Of a DNA stretch of 64,000 nucleotides, positions 58,360-64,000 are shown piece after piece; the first letter of the stretch is position 1; the number at the start of each line of letters is the position of its first letter. The notes beneath the pieces are model-generated. The model made no database searches and was not told where the DNA came from. It saw only the letters and a program-made list of their open reading frames with translations. A program made the translations under genes and the position numbers. The DNA is from Siphonodentalium dalli (taxonomy: Eukaryota > Mollusca > Scaphopoda > Gadilida > Siphonodentaliidae), in the NCBI GenBank assembly GCA_032622095.1, contig CP136069.1, positions 188,159,122 to 188,223,121 of the forward strand. Reading direction: 5' to 3'.

Positions 58360-59250
58360 CCGAAAACCGCACCCCATGATTGTGCCAAAATAAACGGTGC
58401 GGTATGGTAGCCCACCTCATTTTATATTAGAAAAACCGAAAACCGCATCCTTCAAGCCATTGCGGTTGGCCCAGAAGGTGGAAAAACGGATATCCAATGC
58501 CGATTCGGTATTTATAGACCAATTTTGACAAAATAAATGGCGCAGTAGGGTGTCCCACACCAAATTATACTATAAAACCGAAAACCGCACCCCTCTATTC
58601 CGTGCGGTTGCCACAGGAGGTGGCAAAAAGGGTACACATTGACGTTTCGACATTTATGGACCGATTGTGACAAAATAAACGGTGCGGCATGGTAGCCCAC
58701 CTCAAGTTATGTTTCAAAGAACGAAAACCGCACCCTCTAGCCCATGCGGTTGACACAGGAGGTGGCAAACTGGACACACTTTGCCGTTTCGATATTTATG
58801 GACCGATTTTTACAAAATAAACGATGCGGTAGTGTTGCCCACCCGAGTTATACTATAAAAACCGAACACCGCACCCCTCTAGCCCGTGTGGTTGCCACAG
58901 GAAGTGGCAAAAGGGACACCCATTGCCGTTAACTAAATTTCGGTATGATATAGACATATTTTAACCAAAAAAACCGTGCGATAGGGTGGTTCATTCCAAG
59001 TTATACTATAAAAACCGAAAACAGCACCCTCTTCTCCCGTGTGGTTGCCAAATGAGGTGGTAAAAGTGACACACATTACCGTTTGAGTATTTAGGGCAAC
59101 AGCACGGGTTAGAAGGGTGCGGTTTTCGGTTTTTCTAACATAACGTTGGATGGGCCACGCTACTACACCGATTATTTGGGCTCAATCGGTCCATAAAAAC
59201 GGAAACGGCATTGGATGCGGTCTAGAGGGTGCTGTTTTCGGTTTTTCTAA
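58360..59250. repeat. ~145-bp tandem array with inverted copies at one end
   Basis: CCGAAAACCGCACCCC recurs near 58360, 58436, 58577, 58720, 58859 and 59012, with GCCACAGGAGGTGGCAAAA and GACAAAATAAACGGTGCGG between. Near 59120 and 59228 the motif is inverted (GGGTGCGGTTTTCGGTTTTT). CACAGGAGGTGG-type segments suggest small internal hairpins. Non-coding. Confidence 0.75.
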
Positions 59251-59810
59251 CATAACATGATGTGAGCCACCCTATCGCAGCGTTAATTTGGTAAAGTTTG
59301 CATGCTTCCGAATAAGAAATAAGTAACTGAGAATAAGTAACCAATGTCCTCGTAGTGTTTTAAATCGATGTGTTCATGAGTATGGAAGAAAAATATTTCA
59401 ACAACATCAGAGTGGATCCTCAGCAACATCAGTGTGGATTCTCACCAACATCACCGTGGTCCCAAACCAACATCAGTCTGGACCCTAAAATACCGAATCG
59501 GGCTTGTCTCAAGCGTATGCTGTATATCCTTTGAATGAATGTGTATCTTTGTTGTTAAATTCATCATTCACGTCATCTGGGATTATTTCAGCCATGTAAC
59601 GCAACAAAAAACTTGGGTGTTTGGGCATAACAATAACTAGGTTAATACTCGCCAAAGAACGCCATTCTTAAGTCGTCCGCGGAGTTGCAGAATGTATGTA
59701 TATCAGAGGTTTTAGTGCATTCAGGTGTGATCATCAGAATGTTTACATCGTGTTGTAATTGCTTAGTTTCGATGTAAACACGAGGCGGAACGCACACGCT
59801 GTCACCAGCA

Positions 59811-59900
59811 TCGCTTTGTACTAACCGCATCACAGCAAAACAGCAGGACCCACCAACATCATAGCACTTCTGCAGGACCACTTGACCAGGGGTGGTTACA
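59811..59900 (-). repeat. Dispersed GGTCAAGTGGTCC repeat, reverse copy
   Basis: CACCAGCATCGCTTTGTAC through GCAGGACCACTTGACCAGG, the reverse complement of 56630-56740. Confidence 0.65.
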
Positions 59901-59960
59901 GATATGTACATTTGGCAGATCCTGATAAATATTTTGACACTTGAATAAAATATTCTATTT

Positions 59961-62833
59961 TATAAACACATTCAGTCAGATGCTCGTAGCCCGTTTATAT
60001 ATAACCATGGGTATATGCGAAAAATACACAACGAAAACACACTCCACAGTTTGGATCGATAAGTCTTGCCCTGTGTATTTTGATGTTGAATTTTTTGACA
60101 ATCGGTCTTCCGTATCATTTCTACAACACAATTATCGTCTTACTTGCAGCACGACTTTATCGTGTGATCGTCACGGAAGCGTTTTCTTTCAGAGTATGGT
60201 TAATACATTGCCGCCGGTGAAGTGTATTCTCGGATAAGAAACAAATAGGCCTATGCCAGGGCAGAAACTAAAGTTGCGAGAGGCACCCCTGGTTGAGTGT
60301 GGGATATTTGGCACTCGAGTCTTTGTTATAGAGGGTTTTCGTTGGGGTGGTCTCCACCTTGGAATTTCCAACTGCACCCCACCCCATTGAACCACACAAA
60401 ACTCATAAGTTTGCGTAAATCAATTTGCACCCCCCCCTTTGATTTTTCCCAAATGTTCCCAAATGGTAGACTATTCCAAATGAACCAGTAGTATTGTGGC
60501 CACTTGTCGTGCGGGGGGGGGGGTGAAAAAGATGGTTCGGTCCAGTATGAGATTAAAACATCTTAACATCTAGTGGTATAACACCACACAAATTTACACC
60601 CCGATCTATTTTTTCTTAAATGAATTAGCGAGTAACTACTGGCAAGGACACAGAACACACGGGTCGGTCGATGGTTAGGCCCGATATGAGAACATTTTTT
60701 GAAATATGAACATGAACATTTGACAATCCTATAGCATAGACCGGCCTCAAGTTGTCCAATTCTGGGAAATTATTAACCTGACACTCACCCATAGGTTTCA
60801 AAATTGCCAACTGATGGCCATTTGAGTCCATAATTTTGCAAATGAAAGGGAAATATGCTAATGTTGGTCTAAAAACAACAAATTCGTCACTAAGAAAGTG
60901 TAGGAAAATCAAACTACGAGAACAATTTTAGCCTAATTTTGGTGTGAATTTTCCAATTAATTTTGCTCGGGGTATTATGTATGACTACAATTGGGGGGTA
61001 AGACCCCTGCATAACCACCCCTGTCGGCAAGTCCCTACTTGACACCCCATGCTAAATAATCGATACTAAGTTATGTTGGGTGGCACCGGGGGAGAGTCAG
61101 GGGCTACATCCCAGCCATGTCGGGGAGTCATAGCCATCCCCCGTCGGTGAGTTATGTAATGGTCAACCCGGCAGCTAAAGCCCGCCCCCCCCCTGTCGGG
61201 GATATCCTGGTGCCACCCATGTTTGAAATCATATAAAACTTTTGAAGAAGAAGACCACATATTGAACAGAAATTAGGGGGAAATGAGCTCTCGTAACCAC
61301 ACAAGTGCACTAAAGACATCCCAATAAATCCAAATTAGATGCAACCGCATATTGTATATATATGGTATATCGTTCTGTTTGCCTCTCTATATCCAGGGAC
61401 GTGGCTACGTGGTTTCCATTAGGGGGTGTCCACCATGGGAAATTCCAACTGCACCCCCTTGAATCAGAATCACCCCAAACACAAATTCTATTTGCACCAT
61501 CCCCCTTGTACATCAGTGGTCACGCCTAATATCCTATATATATATATCTATTTTAAACATGGTTCTATATTCCAGGTTTGAAAATTCAGATAGTTTAACC
61601 TGAACAATTGCATAAATCATAACATCTAATGGTCTAACTCCAGACAAATGCCCACGGCTACGGACAAGAGGCGGGGACACACCAGGTTGACCATGGTTCT
61701 TCGACCCGGTGTGAGAAAATTTTTAAAACTATAAAAGAAAATATTAAATCCTAGCATGCATCTAGACTGGTCTCAACTTAACCTTTCCTGGTGTTGGAAA
61801 TTTCAAACCTCATACTCCCCCTCAGGTTGGAAAACTCTCCAACTGATGACTATGTCAGTCCACAAGGTTGACCAAATGAAGTAAAATATTGTTAAACTAA
61901 TTAGCAGCTTTGTATTGGCCACGGGGGAAGGGACAATGACAACGATAGTCGGCCCGGTATGCAAATTTTTTTTAATCTGAACAAGAAAATCTCAAAATCC
62001 TAGCATCTAGACTATATAGCCTCAAACTTTCCTAGAGTTGGACATTTCAAACCTGACACCCCTACTTAGGTTGGAAAATTTCAACTGATAACAATTCCAA
62101 TGACAATGTTGACCAAATGCATGACAATATTGTTTTCTTAAATTAACTAGCAGTTTTTTGACTGGCCTCGGGGGAGGGACCAGGACACAAACTGTCCAAG
62201 TGTTGGAAATTACCAACCTGTCACCCTACTAAGGTTGAAAATTTCCGACTGATGACCATTTCAGTCCAAAAAATATTTACCAAAAATAGGAAAATATGCA
62301 AATAAATTGTTTGAAAATCAAACTACAAGAAAATTTTCAACTTAATGTTGGTGTGAAATTTCCAACTAATGTTTTGGTAAGTATGAAATTTCCAACTGTT
62401 GAAAATTTTGACCAAAGGTGGGGGTGAGACACCACAACCCCCCCCCCCCCTGTCGCCACGTCTCTGTCTATATCATATAAATACTTTTTCTAAAAACCCT
62501 TAAACCAACTCGACGTGCGATTTCCCTGCGCTCCTGTTGCGCAAATTCTAGTATAAGAAGTGCGTCTATTTCAGACAAAGTTCAAACAGTAAATGTGACC
62601 AGACAAGACATAGAAACCGCTAATCTCATATTACAAATCTGACAACACCAGTCGAACATGATAACCTTTCAAAGCAATAAAACCGGGCACCATGTTACGG
62701 ACAACCACAGGCATGCACACCATGGATAAATACACGGTAAAAAGAACGGCGTTTTTTTGGTACGGTTATATCTGGCATATACCCATGGTTATATATACAC
62801 GGGCTACGAGCATCTGACTGATTGTGTCTTATA
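59961..62833. mobile_element. 2.9-kb interval bounded by ~58-bp inverted repeats
   Basis: The left arm (59961-60018) and right arm (62775-62833) share CAGTCAGATGCTCGTAGCCC and ATATATAACCATGGGTATAT in inverted orientation. Between them lie the poly-G/TTTCCAAC repeats. Either a large foldback element or a repeat cluster framed by an older inverted pair. Confidence 0.5.
60300..62475 (+). repeat. Degenerate copies of the poly-G / TTTCCAAC family
   Basis: At least two or three copies with GGAATTTCCAACTGCACCCC near the start, AACATCTAGTGGT and GGTTGGAAAATTTCCAACTG in the middle, and GGTGTGAAATTTCCAACTAAT near the end. A well-preserved copy runs from about CCAGGGACGTGGC (61396) to GTCGCCACGTCTCTG (62472); these ends are inverse and next to G or C runs. 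Non-coding. Confidence 0.6.
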
Positions 62834-63240
62834 AACGTGTCCAGGTGTGTATAAAGTGTAACAACGCCATTAACGTCTGGATGTGTTTTAACCTAAACAC
62901 ACCGACACATCAACAAAGGACATTACTATGTTATAACCTAAATGCCATTACTATAAAGTGTTTATATTCTAGACATCCAATTTGTTTAATAACACAAACG
63001 TGGTGTTTGGGTAATAAACATAACAATATGTTTAGAACACAAATACCATGTTTAAGTGCGTTATGTGTTTATTCCTTCAACGCATTGTTTCATTTTCTAA
63101 ACATATTTGATATTCAACAGTAAAAACCTGACGCTTAGGTAATAATAACCCCATTAAAAATATATATGCATTGACCCGTGTATAAACTGTAACAGGATTG
63201 CGTTTACCAATGTGTTGAGATCCTAAACTCCTATTTTTAC

Positions 63241-63524
63241 AGTGTTGGTAGTAATAGTCACGTAATTGCTTACGGTATGTGGTACTATTTCAGTCACGGT
63301 AATGACGTCGCTGCTCATAATACACTGCTGGGTGACGATGAGGGTATCAGTTCCACCGTTGGCCGTTACTGTGTCGCACATTTCTGTTATAACCGATGTC
63401 TCCGTGACGTAAACTGGCGACTGGGTCTCGGTGATAGTATCAGTCTGAACCGACGTAAGCGTCGTGGTCATATCTTGACATATATTATTGGAAGAGAATG
63501 ACCCAATTGTTGATGCTATACTAG
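63241..63524 (-). CDS. Internal exon, Thr/Val-rich cysteine module
   Basis: Acceptor TCTTCTTTATTTGTAG and donor CAACACT|GTAAAA enclose 284 bases: 2 bases of a split codon plus 94 codons, ending in phase 0. The terminal exon at 54653 begins in phase 0, so the two join without a shift. Residues 33-94 (T-Q-S-P-V-Y-V-T-E through V-T-I-T-T-N-T) repeat residues 2-70 of the terminal exon; cysteines 49 and 67 align with 25 and 43. Residues 1-30 are Ser/Thr-rich and unique. The about 8.6-kb intron may hide more modules, and earlier exons lie beyond the window. Confidence 0.7.
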
Positions 63525-63828
63525 CTACAAATAAAGAAGACTTAAACGTAGGAGGGTGTATATATGGACGTGGTGACAGTGGGCACAATTATCATTAGTT
63601 GGAAATTTCATGCCTGACGCTGGTATTTTAATTAGCATTTAGTGTGAAATTTGTTGTTATATGCCAAAAGTCGACTACTTTACTACCTTCGGGTCATAAC
63701 GGGGGGGGGGGGTGTGTTAGGTTTGAAATTCTATAACAGATGGCAATCTTGAGACACCAGTTGAAAAATTCGAACTGAATAATGTTACGAAATGGAATAC
63801 ACTGGACTGGTCTGCGTTTAGGATTTAA

Positions 63829-64000
63829 CCCTTTATCCAACAGAAGGGCCATGTGCCAATGCATTCTCTTATATATGCGAGTCGACCATAGGTCGCCTCG
63901 CATATATAAGAGAATGCATTGGCTTAACACATTAAAAATTATAAAATTGTTAAAGAATGTAAAAAAAAATGGTAAAAAGTGTTAAAAAAAAGATTTTTTT
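63829..64000 (+). mobile_element. piggyBac-like MITE, copy 3 (cut by window end)
   Basis: TTAA at 63825-63828, then CCCTTTATCCAACAGAAGGG (one change from copy 1), a 67-bp hairpin (63856-63922) and the A/T-rich spacer. Same orientation as copy 1; the right end lies outside. Confidence 0.8.

Overview
The window looks like nuclear DNA of a marine invertebrate animal, most likely a lophotrochozoan and probably a mollusc. The reasons are AT-rich sequence with only fragments of intron-containing genes, Helitron-like elements with a (TCTG/TGTT) microsatellite next to a GC-rich core repeat (the layout of molluscan pearl/HINE elements), a tRNA-derived SINE, degraded non-LTR and Penelope-like retroelements, and a membrane-protein exon whose juxtamembrane DDR-x-S-x(4)-G region resembles one I recall from molluscan surface proteins. 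The species cannot be read from the sequence. No bacterial features, rRNA genes or CRISPR arrays were seen.

Protein-coding content is sparse. The best gene is on the minus strand. A 284-base internal exon (63241-63524) and a 564-base terminal exon (54090-54653) have canonical splice sites and compatible phases. Both carry a Thr/Val-rich, cysteine-containing module that has clearly been duplicated, and the terminal exon adds a transmembrane segment. A second probable exon (758-929, minus) resembles part of a C-type lectin domain. A MADF-like reading frame at 52381-52566 lies inside a PIF/Harbinger-like transposon with a TTA target duplication. Two minus-strand frames at 45-46 kb are only candidates.

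Most of the rest is mobile or repetitive DNA. Region by region: 1.7-2.1 kb, a TTAA-flanked piggyBac-like MITE, then a 20-bp minisatellite; 5.4-5.95 kb, a 5'-truncated LINE; 7.8-12.5 kb, nine Helitron/HINE units joined head to tail; 14.6-16.1 kb, a nested inverted-repeat complex; 16.6-17.5 kb, a LINE remnant; 17.8-18.9 kb, nested palindromes; 20.8-21.1 kb, the second MITE copy in reverse; 22.2-24.0 kb, long-TIR elements; 25.0-25.4 kb, another MITE carrying the same hairpin; 26.6-27.7 kb, degenerate tandem repeats; 29.5-32.3 kb, small MITEs and a SINE; 33.0-34.5 kb, a 19-copy 75-bp minisatellite open in one frame; 34.6-38.6 kb, a palindrome, a second HINE-like family and a long-TIR element; 39.9-41.1 kb, a degraded reverse transcriptase; 43-45 kb, dispersed repeats; 49.4-53.4 kb, Penelope-like remnants and the Harbinger element; 57.4-62.8 kb, several degenerate tandem repeat families; 63.8-64 kb, a third MITE copy cut by the window end.

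The two most unusual signals are the head-to-tail Helitron/HINE array, with a datable three-unit block duplication, and a 67-nt near-perfect hairpin module reused in at least three different MITE contexts.
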